Notes: a model not told the origin generated them from the sequence alone. A stretch of 64,000 nucleotides of DNA from Pseudomonas sp. UYIF39 (GCF_029963765.1 NZ_JALBYU010000012.1:109896-173895); one strand, 5' to 3'. Shown: positions 1 to 9,117, counted from the stretch's first letter. Numbers and translations are program-made.

Positions 1-1
1 T

Positions 2-1063
2 CTGGGTAAACGATGGCTAGGGATAATTGCCGCCCTCCTGCTATTGGTGACCTTCGGTTTTGCAATCAATGGCCTGGAAGCTCATGCCGTATCGCACTCG
101 CTTAAGGATGCTTTCGACATTTCGACCACTTGGTCGGGGTTGGCATTGTCGGTGATGCTGGCTGCTGTATTTGTAGGTGGGATCAAACGAATAGCAGCTG
201 TCGCCGACCTGCTGGTACCGCTTAAAGTTCTCGCCTACATCGGGGTCACGCTCTATGTAATTGTCCTGCAATCGGAGCAGGTGCCCTCGATGTTAATGAC
301 TATCGTCAAGAGCGCTTTCGGCCTGGATCAAGCGTTCGGCGGACTACTTGGCACTGCAATAATCATGGGTGTGAGGCGCGGTGTATTTTCCAATGAAGCG
401 GGCCTGGGCAGCGCCCCCAACGTTGCTTCGGTGGCCAAAGTCGAACATCCGATAAGCCAAGGCGTGGTGCAAGCACTGAGTGTTTTTATCGATACCTTCG
501 TCATCTGCACCTGCACAGCATTGGTCATCCTGTTATCCGGTTTCTATACACCCGGTTTCGAAGGCGACGGCATTGCGCTTGCACAAAACTCGCTGGCAGC
601 CATCGTTGGCGAGTGGGGTCGAATGTTTATTAGCGTGGCGCTGACATTATTTGTATTTACCGCAATGCTCTATAACTACTATTTGGGCGAAAACAGCTTG
701 CGGTTCATGTTCGGTGAGCCCCGAAAAACCTTGCTCATCTACCGCGCACTGGTATTGGCGCTGGTGTTCTGGGGCTCGATTGAAGACCTTTCCACCGTAC
801 TCGCATTTGCCGACATCACCATGACACTTCTTGCCTTCGTCAACCTTATAGCCATGGCCTTACTGTTTAACATTGGCATGCGCATCTTGAACGACTATGA
901 CGAGCAACGTCGCGCAGGAGTCAAGAATCCAGTGTTCGACTCCAGCAAGTTCAAGGATCTGGATCTCGATTTTAGGGCTTGGCCGGCGATAGAGAATGAC
1001 CAGAACACGTTAAAGCATCCTGCCCACCTTTCTCGTAACTGCACATATCCGCAATCGGCATAA
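2..1063 (+). CDS. Sodium:alanine symporter (AGCS family), C-terminal part
   Basis: The reading frame is already open at the window edge (codons begin at base 2), so only the C-terminal 353 or so residues are present. AGCS transporters import alanine or glycine with sodium across the inner membrane. The signature GVRRGVFSNEAGLGSAP lies near bases 370-420 and several hydrophobic membrane segments follow. The tail after the last membrane segment is hydrophilic and ends with SRNCTYPQSA. The family assignment is firm; the exact substrate (alanine, glycine or another small amino acid) cannot be read from this fragment. Confidence 0.9.
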   Translation: MGKRWLGIIAALLLLVTFGFAINGLEAHAVSHSLKDAFDISTTWSGLALSVMLAAVFVGGIKRIAAVADLLVPLKVLAYIGVTLYVIVLQSEQVPSMLMTIVKSAFGLDQAFGGLLGTAIIMGVRRGVFSNEAGLGSAPNVASVAKVEHPISQGVVQALSVFIDTFVICTCTALVILLSGFYTPGFEGDGIALAQNSLAAIVGEWGRMFISVALTLFVFTAMLYNYYLGENSLRFMFGEPRKTLLIYRALVLALVFWGSIEDLSTVLAFADITMTLLAFVNLIAMALLFNIGMRILNDYDEQRRAGVKNPVFDSSKFKDLDLDFRAWPAIENDQNTLKHPAHLSRNCTYPQSA

Positions 1064-1075
1064 ATGAAAAAAACT

Positions 1076-1105
1076 CTGAGCCATTGCGAACCCGCAACGG
1101 CTCAG
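1076..1105 (+). terminator. Hairpin after the symporter gene, possible terminator
   Basis: Arms CTGAGCC and GGCTCAG extend inward through TTGCG/CGCAA with one mismatch and a four-base loop. It starts 13 bases after the symporter stop codon. No T-run follows on the plus strand; an A-rich stretch precedes it, so it could be an atypical terminator or a 3'-end stabilising stem. Confidence 0.4.
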
Positions 1106-1193
1106 CAGCGAAACTTAGCAACAATTATTGGCTATCTACAAACAATAGATCTCACTATTCAAACACGATTAAAAACTCTTAAGGAGATTGTTA

Positions 1194-1451
1194 ATGAATC
1201 GTTATCGCCCTCTTAAATCCAACACTTCCGAAGTTCCGGTGCTTTGTATAGATACACACATAACCCCAAATCACCTCTTTGAAAATGCCTGCTTCAGGAT
1301 TCGAACCGCCACCAGTCTTTTAGAAACACTCACATCAGTAACCATAAAGCATACCGCTGACATTGATCTATACCGGCTAATACTTCCGGCTTATGTATTA
1401 CTGCAGGATGGTGTCGACACACTGGAACAAATCACCTTAAAGGCGGAGTGA
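1194..1451 (+). CDS. Small Pseudomonas protein, DUF3077-like
   Basis: An 85-residue protein of unknown function. I chose the ATG at 1194 because AAGGAG (1181-1186) lies seven bases upstream; a TTG at 1188 is also in frame but too close to the ribosome site. The protein resembles the one encoded at 44732-45001: both have an IDT motif, a helical region with LL..(L/V)T, and a C-terminal LxQDGxDxL motif. They are probably paralogs of the Pseudomonas DUF3077 group. No catalytic motif, signal peptide or membrane segment is visible. The family name is from memory and is the least certain part. Confidence 0.7.
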   Translation: MNRYRPLKSNTSEVPVLCIDTHITPNHLFENACFRIRTATSLLETLTSVTIKHTADIDLYRLILPAYVLLQDGVDTLEQITLKAE

Positions 1452-1455
1452 GATC

Positions 1456-1683
1456 ATGGATACCCCTGCAACTAATGAAATGCTTAAGGCTGCAATGAGA
1501 AAAGCAATTGAAACCGGCCTTATCCCTAGTTACTCGCACCTTGATGGGTATTTAAGAAGCTGGGAAAGCCTTGCGTTGGTCGTCCAAGCCGCGGTTGACG
1601 CTACCCCGATAGTTGAGCCCCCTCCGAATTGTTCAAACAAGTGCTGTCGAGGGCTGCCACTCTCCAATTTTTGTTCCAAGTGA
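1456..1683 (+). CDS. Hypothetical protein, 75 aa
   Basis: I do not recognise this protein. It starts four bases after the DUF3077-like gene, so the two are probably co-transcribed and co-translated. The first 50 residues look helical; the end contains the cysteine-rich stretch NCSNKCCRG followed by LPLSNFCSK. It may be a genuine partner of the upstream gene or a degraded remnant, since the Cys-rich tail is unusual. The 185 bases that follow, up to pncB, hold no convincing gene. Confidence 0.5.
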   Translation: MDTPATNEMLKAAMRKAIETGLIPSYSHLDGYLRSWESLALVVQAAVDATPIVEPPPNCSNKCCRGLPLSNFCSK

Positions 1684-1868
1684 ACGGAAGGCATTACGAT
1701 GCTCCCGAATAGATCGCAGCCTTCGACAGCCCATGAAATCCGCCAGAAATCGATGCTACTGCAAAAAAGGCTGGCAAACCGGGCCACTGATATGCGCCAC
1801 TAGCCCCATTCATTGAAACAGCTGCAACGTCGCCGCCACGGGCCGTGGCCAGCCTGGAGAACCCCGTT

Positions 1869-3104
1869 ATGAGCGAGAGCGTGTTTGGCGATCGCATCGT
1901 GCAGAACCTGCTCGACACCGACTTCTACAAACTGACGATGATGCAGGCGGTGCTGCACAACTACCCGAATGTGGAAGTCGAATGGGAGTTTCGTTGCCGT
2001 AACAGTGAAGATTTGCGCCCGTACCTGGCTGAAATCCGCTTCCAGATCGAGCGCCTTGCCGAGTTGAGCCTGAGCGCCGATCAATTGAGTTTCATGGAGC
2101 GCATCAGCTTCATGAAGCCGGATTTCCTGCGCTTTCTCGGGTTGTTCCGCTTCAATCTGCGCTACGTCCACACCGGTATCGAAAACGGCGAGCTGTTCAT
2201 CCGCCTGCGCGGGCCATGGCTGCACGTGATCCTGTTCGAAGTGCCGCTGCTGTCCATCGTCAGCGAAGTGCGCAACCGCTATCGCTACCGTGAAGTCGTC
2301 CTGGAACAGGCGCGCGAGCAGCTCTACCGCAAGTTCGACTGGCTCACCGCCAACGCCAGCGCGGAGGAATTGTCCGAATTGCAGGTCGCCGATTTCGGCA
2401 CTCGCCGTCGCTTCTCGTACCGCGTGCAGGAGGAAGTGGTGAACGTGCTCAAGCACGATTTCCCCGGTCGTTTTGTCGGCACCAGCAACGTGCACCTTTC
2501 ACGGGAGCTGGACATGAAGCCGTTGGGCACCATGGCCCACGAATGGATCATGGCCCATCAGCAACTCGGCCCCCGGCTGATCGACAGTCAGATTGCCGCC
2601 CTCGATTGCTGGGTCCGCGAGTACCGCGGCCTGTTGGGGATCGCCCTCACCGACTGCATCACCACCGATGCCTTCCTCAATGATTTCGATCTGTACTTCG
2701 CCAAGCTGTTTGACGGCCTGCGCCATGATTCCGGTGATCCGGTGCTCTGGGCAGAAAAGGCTATTGCCCATTACCACAAGCTCGGCATCGACCCGATGAG
2801 CAAGACGCTGGTGTTCTCCGACAGCCTGACGCTGCCCAAGTCCCTGGAGATTTTTCGGGCGTTGCGCGGTCGGATCAATGTCAGCTTTGGTATCGGCACC
2901 AACCTGACGTGCGATATTCCGGGTGTTGAACCGATGAGCATCGTGCTTAAAATGGCCGCCTGCAACGGCCAGCCGGTGGCAAAGATCTCCGATGAGCCTG
3001 GCAAGACTCACTGCAAAGACCCGAATTTCGTCGCCTATTTGCGACACGTTTTCAAAGTACCTGCCGCCCTTTCCAGCACATCAAGCACATCTAGCAAGGA
3101 GTGA
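1869..3104 (+). CDS. pncB: Nicotinate phosphoribosyltransferase
   Basis: Converts nicotinate, PRPP and ATP to nicotinate mononucleotide, the entry step of the Preiss-Handler NAD salvage pathway, in the cytoplasm. The protein has 411 residues, close to the usual family length of about 400. The N-terminal LLDTDFYKLTMMQAVL and the GTMAHEW segment with the phosphorylatable histidine are typical of PncB. I chose the ATG at 1869 because GGAG lies nine bases upstream and the product then begins MSESVFGDR; a GTG at 1845 is also in frame. The gene is followed four bases later by nadE, giving a two-gene NAD salvage operon. Confidence 0.97.
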   Translation: MSESVFGDRIVQNLLDTDFYKLTMMQAVLHNYPNVEVEWEFRCRNSEDLRPYLAEIRFQIERLAELSLSADQLSFMERISFMKPDFLRFLGLFRFNLRYVHTGIENGELFIRLRGPWLHVILFEVPLLSIVSEVRNRYRYREVVLEQAREQLYRKFDWLTANASAEELSELQVADFGTRRRFSYRVQEEVVNVLKHDFPGRFVGTSNVHLSRELDMKPLGTMAHEWIMAHQQLGPRLIDSQIAALDCWVREYRGLLGIALTDCITTDAFLNDFDLYFAKLFDGLRHDSGDPVLWAEKAIAHYHKLGIDPMSKTLVFSDSLTLPKSLEIFRALRGRINVSFGIGTNLTCDIPGVEPMSIVLKMAACNGQPVAKISDEPGKTHCKDPNFVAYLRHVFKVPAALSSTSSTSSKE

Positions 3105-3108
3105 ATTC

Positions 3109-3936
3109 ATGCAAGCCGAACAGCGTGAGATTGCTGAACAGCTCAAGGTCCAGCCGCCGTTCGCCGACCAGGCCGCCCTCGAGGCTGAAGTCGCCCGGCG
3201 GATTACCTTTATCCAGGACTGCCTGGTCAATTCCGGGCTCAAGACCCTGGTACTCGGCATCAGCGGCGGCGTCGACTCCCTGACCGCCGGCCTGCTGGCC
3301 CAGCGTGCCATGCGCGAACTGCGCACACGCACCGGCGACAACAGCTACAAGTTCATCGCTGTGCGCCTGCCGTACGAAACCCAGTTCGACGAACACGACG
3401 CCCAGGCTTCGGTGGACTTCATCGCCCCGGACGAGCGCCACACCGTGAACATCGGCCCGGCGGTCAAAGCCCTGGCCAATGAAGTAGCGGCCTTTGAAGG
3501 CAAGCATGCAGTCTCGGTGGATTTCGTGCTCGGCAACACCAAGGCGCGGATGCGCATGGTCGCCCAATACACCATCGCCGGGGCGGCCCATGGCCTGGTG
3601 ATCGGTACCGACCACGCGGCGGAAGCGGTGATGGGTTTCTTCACCAAGTTCGGTGATGGTGCGTGCGACCTGGCGCCACTGAGCGGCCTGGTGAAAAACC
3701 AGGTCCGGGACATCGCCCGCAGCTTCGGCGCGCCGGAGTCGTTGGTGGAAAAAATCCCCACGGCCGACCTTGAAGACCTGTCGCCCGGCAAGCCGGATGA
3801 AGCGTCCCACGGCGTGACCTATGCCGAAATCGACGCGTTCCTGCACGGCGAACCAGTGCGTGAGGAAGCGTTCAAGATCATTTGTGACACGTATAAAAAG
3901 ACTCATCACAAGCGAGTGATGCCGTTTGCGCCTTGA
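3109..3936 (+). CDS. nadE: Ammonia-dependent NAD synthetase
   Basis: Catalyses the final step of NAD synthesis, amidating nicotinic acid adenine dinucleotide with ammonia and ATP. The product has 275 residues, the standard length of the single-domain NH3-dependent enzyme; there is no glutaminase domain. The PP-loop SGGVDS is at residues 52-57, and IGTDHAAEAVMGFFTKFGDG is the conserved substrate-binding segment. The ATG at 3109 follows AAGGAG at the end of pncB. It forms an operon with pncB and ends at a strong bidirectional terminator. Confidence 0.97.
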   Translation: MQAEQREIAEQLKVQPPFADQAALEAEVARRITFIQDCLVNSGLKTLVLGISGGVDSLTAGLLAQRAMRELRTRTGDNSYKFIAVRLPYETQFDEHDAQASVDFIAPDERHTVNIGPAVKALANEVAAFEGKHAVSVDFVLGNTKARMRMVAQYTIAGAAHGLVIGTDHAAEAVMGFFTKFGDGACDLAPLSGLVKNQVRDIARSFGAPESLVEKIPTADLEDLSPGKPDEASHGVTYAEIDAFLHGEPVREEAFKIICDTYKKTHHKRVMPFAP

Positions 3937-3957
3937 TCAGCTGAACGATCAGGCATA

Positions 3958-3988
3958 AAAAAGCGTCCCAAGTGGGACGCTTTTTTTA
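3958..3988. terminator. Bidirectional terminator between nadE and azu
   Basis: AGCGTCCCA and TGGGACGCT form a perfect stem, with an A-run before and a T-run after. It sits between the convergent nadE and azurin genes and can serve both. Confidence 0.92.
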
Positions 3989-4002
3989 TGCGTTCGATTC
4001 AA

Positions 4003-4449
4003 TTACTTCAGGGTAACGGTACCTTTCATCATCGAAATGTGGCCCGGGAACGAGCAGAAGAAGCCGTAGCTTTCGCCTGCAGCCAGTTTCGAGATGTCGA
4101 AGGTCACCGAATCCGTTTCGCCAGCACCAATGATTTTGGTATGCGCGATAATGCGGGCATCACCTTCTTTCAGGTAGTTCTTCTCGATACCTGCACTCAG
4201 ACCATCGGTGGCAATTGGCTGCATATCAGCTGTTTTGCTCAGCACCCAGTTATGACCCATGACGTTTTTCGGCAGGCTGCCGGAGTGTTTCAGCTCCACG
4301 GTGAACGTCTTGCAGCTCTTGTCGATGCTGATTTCCTTGGTATCGAAGGACATCTGGTCAGTCGAGTCGACAGTGACCTTGCACTCGGCAGCCATCAATT
4401 GGCTGCTGGCCAGTGTCAGCAGGGATACTGCAACAAGTTTGGCAAACAT
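4003..4449 (-). CDS. azu: Azurin
   Basis: A small periplasmic type I copper protein that passes electrons between c-type cytochromes and terminal oxidases or denitrification enzymes. The ATG at 4449 has a GGAG ribosome site and gives 148 residues: a 20-residue signal peptide ending at AMA-type cleavage (QLMA|AEC), then 128 mature residues, exactly the family length. Copper ligands are visible: His in MGHNW (mature 46), Cys in FCSFPGH (112), His (117) and Met (121). The disulfide cysteines near mature 3 and 26 are also present. It is a single gene, convergent with nadE. Confidence 0.98.
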   Translation of the reverse strand: MFAKLVAVSLLTLASSQLMAAECKVTVDSTDQMSFDTKEISIDKSCKTFTVELKHSGSLPKNVMGHNWVLSKTADMQPIATDGLSAGIEKNYLKEGDARIIAHTKIIGAGETDSVTFDISKLAAGESYGFFCSFPGHISMMKGTVTLK

Positions 4450-4538
4450 GGTGAATCTCCAAGGCAGGGTTAACAAAAGTGCTAATGGACAGAAGATTGC
4501 CTGAATTCTTCGCAAGTTCCTATGACCTGAATCACAAA

Positions 4539-4548
4539 TTGTATACAA
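4539..4548. promoter_or_regulatory. Palindrome upstream of azu, possible operator
   Basis: TTGTATACAA is a perfect 10-bp palindrome about 90 bases upstream of the azurin start. It resembles sites bound by GntR-type (FCD) regulators. No regulator gene is adjacent, so a role is only a suggestion. Confidence 0.25.
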
Positions 4549-4792
4549 CTTTCGGGCTATGACACCTATCGAAACAATCTACCAGCCAGACGCCTGGGGC
4601 GACTCTATCATCAGGTCGTACTCACTCATCTGGAGCGTCAGTCATGTCCCTTAACAGCCTGTTGCGCAGTTTGCTCGCCGCCTACGCCTGTGGCGCCAGC
4701 GGAACCTGTGAAACACCTGAACGCGAAGTGTAGACCTTGGAACGCCGCGTGCCAGCCTTTACTCTGTGGCCATCCTGACCATGGAGTAAGGC

Positions 4793-5380
4793 ATGTCTTT
4801 AGCGTCCGTTTGTGTATTTTGCGGTGCCAGCACTGGCACCAACCCGGCTTATCGTGAAGCGGCTGTCGCCTTGGGGCGAGCATTGGCCGAGCGTAAGCTG
4901 ACTCTGGTCTATGGCGGCGGCGCCGTCGGGCTGATGGGAATCGTTGCCGATGCTGCGCTAGCGGCCGGCGGTGAAGTGATAGGGATCATCCCGCAAAGCC
5001 TTAAAGACAAGGAAATCGGCCACAGCGGCCTGACTCGTCTGGAAGTGGTCGACGGCATGCATGCGCGCAAGGCGCGGATGGCCGAGCTCAGTGACGCCTT
5101 TATCGCCCTGCCCGGCGGCTTGGGCACGCTGGAAGAACTCTTCGAAGTCTGGACCTGGGGCCAGCTCGGTTACCACGGCAAACCGCTGGGACTGCTGGAA
5201 GTAAACGGCTTCTACAGCAAATTGACGTCTTTTCTCGATCATATCGTCGGCGAAGGCTTCGTTCGCGAACCGCACCGTGACATGCTGCAAGTGAGCGAAT
5301 CGCCGCAAATCCTGCTTGATGAACTGGATGCCTGGCAGCCGACAGTGGTGCCAAAGTGGATCGAGCAAAAACCCAGCTAA
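4793..5380 (+). CDS. LOG-family nucleotide hydrolase (TIGR00730)
   Basis: A 195-residue member of the LONELY GUY family, often misnamed lysine decarboxylase. Characterised members release a free base from adenosine or cytokinin 5'-monophosphates. The family motif PGGLGTLEE is present at residues 109-117, with YGGGAVGLMG near residue 40 forming the nucleotide-binding loop. GGAG lies seven bases upstream of the ATG. A small gene, 5449-5640, follows in the same direction. The physiological substrate in Pseudomonas is uncertain. Confidence 0.93.
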   Translation: MSLASVCVFCGASTGTNPAYREAAVALGRALAERKLTLVYGGGAVGLMGIVADAALAAGGEVIGIIPQSLKDKEIGHSGLTRLEVVDGMHARKARMAELSDAFIALPGGLGTLEELFEVWTWGQLGYHGKPLGLLEVNGFYSKLTSFLDHIVGEGFVREPHRDMLQVSESPQILLDELDAWQPTVVPKWIEQKPS

Positions 5381-5448
5381 CGGCTGGGCATCGATACAGG
5401 GCAGAATACGCGCCGCTCAACCTCACCTTCGACCCCAGAGGATCGCCC

Positions 5449-5640
5449 ATGGCTAAACCCAATTATTCCTTCGCCAAACGTCAGAGAGACTTGGCCAAGG
5501 AGCAGAAGAAAGAGGAAAAGCTTCAGCGCAAGAAAGCTACAGCTGAAGAAGAAGCCGCCGCACTGAACCCGGATGCAGAAGGTGAAGTGGCCGCAGAAGA
5601 TGATGTAGAAGCACCGAAAGATCAGGCGCCCGACGCCTGA
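5449..5640 (+). CDS. Small highly charged hypothetical protein
   Basis: A 63-residue protein with a Lys/Arg/Gln-rich first half (RQRDLAKEQKKEEKLQRKKA) and an acidic second half rich in Glu, Asp and Ala. The ATG at 5449 is preceded by AGAGGA; an earlier in-frame start at 5356 lies inside the LOG gene and has no ribosome site. It has no membrane segment and is probably a disordered or coiled-coil protein conserved next to the LOG gene in Pseudomonas. Function unknown. Confidence 0.8.
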   Translation: MAKPNYSFAKRQRDLAKEQKKEEKLQRKKATAEEEAAALNPDAEGEVAAEDDVEAPKDQAPDA

Positions 5641-5649
5641 GACCCTCAG

Positions 5650-5713
5650 GGCCCGATGATCTGATCAGGCCCACCGGATCTGTGTCCAGGGTCAGCACGA
5701 TGTTGCTGACCCT
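5650..5713. terminator. Two hairpins between convergent genes
   Basis: AGGGTCAGCA (5688-5697) pairs with TGCTGACCCT (5704-5713). A weaker GGGCC/GGCCC stem lies at about 5650-5673. They fill the gap between the charged protein gene and the convergent transglutaminase gene. No long T-run is present, so termination strength is unclear. Confidence 0.45.
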
Positions 5714-5731
5714 CACAAATCCCCGCAATCA

Positions 5732-6631
5732 CTAACGATGTTCATCCAAGGGCATCACCGTCACCCGAACCTCGGGATCATGACTACCTCCCCCAAGAAT
5801 CACCCCACGCAACGGCGAAACATCGGAAAAATCCCGGCCCCAGGCCAAGGTGATGTGTTCCAGCGCCGGCTGCACGTTGTTGGTCGGGTCGAAATCCACC
5901 CAACCTAGCAGCGGGCAAAACACTGAAACCCAGGCATGTGACGCATCGGCGCCGATCAGTCGCGGCTGGCCCGGCGGTGGCTGGGTCAGCAGGTAGCCAC
6001 TGATATACCGCGCCGCCAACCCACGGGAGCGTACGCAGGCGAGCATCAGGTGAGCGAAGTCCTGACAAACACCGCGCCGGCGCTCCAGCACTTCCACCAG
6101 CGGCGTCGCCACCTGGGTCGCCTCGGCATCGAAGGTGAACTCGCTGAAGATCTTCTCCATCAGCGCCTGAACACCCAACAGCAGCGGACGACCCGATGGA
6201 AAACAACTTTCGGAAAACTCGACGAAGTTGCGCTTCAAATGCACGTAAGGTGATTCGAACCGGTAACGACACGCTTCCAGCAATTCGGGGGAAAGCGGCT
6301 GACTGCTGTAGGTCAGTGCGTTGCAAGTTTCTTCCCACGCGGTGGATTGATTGAAATCCAGCGCAGGCCGGGCCAGCACTTCGACGGTGAGCCGGGCATT
6401 GACCAGCAATTCATCATGCGGCCGCTCGAACGCCAACCGGGTCAGCGGATTACCGAACACATCCAGTTCATCGCGGCGGGTCGTCGGATCGGGACTGATC
6501 TGCAGTTGCTGCTCGGTGCAACGCTGCCAGGCACATGCACGCGGCCACAGGTGCGCGAGCTGCTGAGCCAGGGACACCGGGCTGTCGTAGTGATAATGGG
6601 TGTCGTGGAGAATCTGGTAATGAGCGCTCAT
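5732..6631 (-). CDS. Transglutaminase-like cysteine protease/ligase protein
   Basis: A 299-residue protein with a bacterial transglutaminase N-terminal domain (about residues 1-85) and a transglutaminase-like core. The catalytic triad is visible as Cys189 in GVCQDFAH, His232 in SHAWVSV and Asp248 in DFDPTN. Such proteins act as cysteine proteases or amide-forming enzymes in the cytoplasm. The ATG overlaps the stop of the upstream ATP-grasp/alpha-E gene, and it is the last gene of the operon that starts at 12481. By family context it probably processes or modifies a peptide made by its neighbours; no substrate is known. Confidence 0.9.
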   Translation of the reverse strand: MSAHYQILHDTHYHYDSPVSLAQQLAHLWPRACAWQRCTEQQLQISPDPTTRRDELDVFGNPLTRLAFERPHDELLVNARLTVEVLARPALDFNQSTAWEETCNALTYSSQPLSPELLEACRYRFESPYVHLKRNFVEFSESCFPSGRPLLLGVQALMEKIFSEFTFDAEATQVATPLVEVLERRRGVCQDFAHLMLACVRSRGLAARYISGYLLTQPPPGQPRLIGADASHAWVSVFCPLLGWVDFDPTNNVQPALEHITLAWGRDFSDVSPLRGVILGGGSHDPEVRVTVMPLDEHR

Positions 6632-9117
6632 CAGACGGACACCGTGCGCTGGCTGACGTCATCGACGTGGGCGAAATGACGCAGGGCCAGACGATCCGAC
6701 ACTTGCCCGCTGGCGTCGGCGATTTCTTGCAACAGGTCGGCAAGCCCCTCAATGGCTGCCCGAACGCTGGCTTCGCCGAACAGCGAGTTCTCCAGGCATC
6801 CCAGATCGAATTGTGCCAAGCGTTCCACCAACTGCGGCAACCCCGCTTCGCGAGGCACGCCGAAGTCGTCATTCAAGCGTTTCAAAGTACGAGTCACCAA
6901 TTTCAACTGAAACAGCACGGCGTGGGGGTTCTGCTCGTCGAGCAGCAACAGGTCAAGCACCGGAATCAATTGCGCCACTGCCAGATACCGCGAACGGTAG
7001 GTGATGCTGCTGTTGCCCAGCTCCAGCAGCCACTCCAGTCCGGCCTGATCGAATGCACCGGCCCCGCGCAGAAATGCCGCCAGGCTGGCGCTGAGAAATT
7101 GCAGGCGTTCGATCCGACGGCCGATCATCAGGAAGCGCCAGCCTTCGTCCCGGGTCATGTCGTCGAGGGCGAAACCGGATAACGCCGCCAGGGACATCAC
7201 CAAACGGTTGAGGAAATCCAGCAATTCGCCGAAATCCGGCTCTTCGGCTTCCAGTTCCATGGCTTCGCGCTGCAACTCCACCAGCGCTTGCCAGTTTTCA
7301 CGCGAGAGCTTGCCGCGCACCTGCGAGGCCGCCCACTGCAAACGCTGCAGGTTGGAGCGCAGGCTGAACGACCAGTCGTCACCGAGCAATGCCGCCAGCA
7401 AACGCTCCGGCAACTCGCCTTCATCGGGCAACAACATCAACCGTTCGCCCAGATCGACCGCCGCCTCAAGGGCTTGCGGGTCATCGCCATCGACATAACG
7501 CGCCAGCATGATTCGCAGCAGCCGCGCGCTGTCATCACAGCGTTCGCAATAACGGCCGAACCAGAACAGGTTTTCCACCACCCGCGACGGCAGGTACGGA
7601 TCACGTCTAACCAGGTCGTGCACACCGATCGCACGCTGGGTTTTCCATTGCTCACCGCTCGGCGGGCGATCGCCCAACACCCAGGTGTCTTTGCTCGCGC
7701 CACCGCGCTGCATCGACACCACTTCGGCATCCGCCTCGGCAGCAACTCGGGTCAGGCCGCCAGGCAGAACCCGATAACCCTCACGGCTGGCCACTGCGTA
7801 CACTCGCATGCCAATGGCCCGAGGTTGCAGATGACCGTCTTCAGCCTGCCAGATCGGGGCCTGAGAGAGCTGAGCCAATTCTTGCGCGACATAGGCGTAA
7901 GGCCGGGCCTGCATGCGCTCGGCCAACGCCTGACGCTGTTTTTCACTCAAATATCGACCAAATACCGGTGTGAAGCTCTGTGACGGGAAAGCCGGTTTGA
8001 TCAGCAACTCCGGCAATTTTTCCAGAGCCTGAGCCAGCACCGGAGCCTCACCGCACCACCAGGTTGCGATGGAGGGCAGGATCAGTTCTTCGCCGAACAG
8101 GAATTGATTGATCTTCGGCAGGAAGCCCAACAATCCCGGTGACTCCAGCACGCCGCTGCCGAGGGCGTTGGCCACCAGCACTCGCCCTTGGCGTACCGCC
8201 TCCAGCAACCCCGGCACGCCAAGGGCCGAGTCAGTGCGCAGTTCCAGAGGATCGCAGAAGTCATCGTCGAGCCGCCGCATGATCGCGTGAACCCGGCGCA
8301 GTCCGCTCAAGGTTTTCAGGTAGACCGTGGCATCACGGACGGTCAGGTCGCCGCCCTCTACCAGCGGATAACCGAGCTGGCGCGCCAGATAGAGGTGTTC
8401 GAAATAGCTTTCGTTGAACCGTCCCGGTGTGAGCAGCACGATCAGCGGCGCGTCATCATCACTCGGCGCCTGACGGGCCAGGGTTTCCTGCAAAGTGCGG
8501 AAGAACCCGGCCAGATGCTGCACTTTCAAATCGCGGTACAACTCGGGAAAGGCCCGGGACACGATGGTGCGGTTTTCCAGGGCGTAACCGGCACCGGATG
8601 GCGCTTGCGTCCGATCCGCCGTGACCCACCAGCGACCGTCAGGTGTACGCGCCAGATCCACTGCGTACAGATGCAGAAAAGCCCCGTCGGGCGGCGTGAT
8701 GCCCTGACAGGGCCAGAGGAAGTTGTTGTGGCCGAAGACCAGTTCAGCAGGCAGCAGCCCCTCAGCGATCAACCGTTGCGGGCCGTACAAGTCTGCCAGC
8801 ACCGCATTGAGCAAGCGTGCCCGCTGGGCGATTCCGGCTGATAGCTGCGCCCACTCATCCGCAGCAATCACGTGCGGCAACAGATCGAGCTCCCACGGCC
8901 GATCCGCACCCTTGGGGTCGGCATAGACGTTGTAAGTCACGCCGTTTTCCTGGATCTGCCGAGTCAGCAGCGCCTGACGCTGCACCAATTGCGTTGGTGT
9001 GCTGCGTTGCAATTGGTCGAACAACCGACGCCAGTGAGGGCGCACCGCGCCGCTGTCGTCGAGCAGTTCGTGATAAGTGCCCGCCGTCAGCGGGTAGCGG
9101 TCAAGCAGGTCAGGCAT
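6631..9117 (-). CDS. Circularly permuted ATP-grasp and alpha-E fusion protein
   Basis: An 828-residue protein. The first 500 or so residues are a circularly permuted ATP-grasp domain (DUF404/DUF407 type, with GGLTRVA and the GGDLTVRDATVYLKTLSGL region). The remainder is an alpha-E domain (DUF403; it begins near LPSRVVENLFWFGRY). In many bacteria these are two separate adjacent genes. ATP-grasp enzymes join carboxylates to amines using ATP, so an amide or peptide ligase is the likely activity; alpha-E is an all-helical partner of unknown role. I prefer the ATG at 9117 (MPDLLDRYPL) to a TTG at 9138; neither has a strong ribosome site. Middle gene of the operon. Confidence 0.88.
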   Translation of the reverse strand: MPDLLDRYPLTAGTYHELLDDSGAVRPHWRRLFDQLQRSTPTQLVQRQALLTRQIQENGVTYNVYADPKGADRPWELDLLPHVIAADEWAQLSAGIAQRARLLNAVLADLYGPQRLIAEGLLPAELVFGHNNFLWPCQGITPPDGAFLHLYAVDLARTPDGRWWVTADRTQAPSGAGYALENRTIVSRAFPELYRDLKVQHLAGFFRTLQETLARQAPSDDDAPLIVLLTPGRFNESYFEHLYLARQLGYPLVEGGDLTVRDATVYLKTLSGLRRVHAIMRRLDDDFCDPLELRTDSALGVPGLLEAVRQGRVLVANALGSGVLESPGLLGFLPKINQFLFGEELILPSIATWWCGEAPVLAQALEKLPELLIKPAFPSQSFTPVFGRYLSEKQRQALAERMQARPYAYVAQELAQLSQAPIWQAEDGHLQPRAIGMRVYAVASREGYRVLPGGLTRVAAEADAEVVSMQRGGASKDTWVLGDRPPSGEQWKTQRAIGVHDLVRRDPYLPSRVVENLFWFGRYCERCDDSARLLRIMLARYVDGDDPQALEAAVDLGERLMLLPDEGELPERLLAALLGDDWSFSLRSNLQRLQWAASQVRGKLSRENWQALVELQREAMELEAEEPDFGELLDFLNRLVMSLAALSGFALDDMTRDEGWRFLMIGRRIERLQFLSASLAAFLRGAGAFDQAGLEWLLELGNSSITYRSRYLAVAQLIPVLDLLLLDEQNPHAVLFQLKLVTRTLKRLNDDFGVPREAGLPQLVERLAQFDLGCLENSLFGEASVRAAIEGLADLLQEIADASGQVSDRLALRHFAHVDDVSQRTVSV

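Noticed and set aside
4645..4857. Small open frame before the LOG gene (starts MSLNSLLRSLLAPTPV)
   Set aside because: It has a GGAG site but overlaps the LOG gene start, is Pro/Cys-rich and looks non-coding after about 20 residues. I could not support it.
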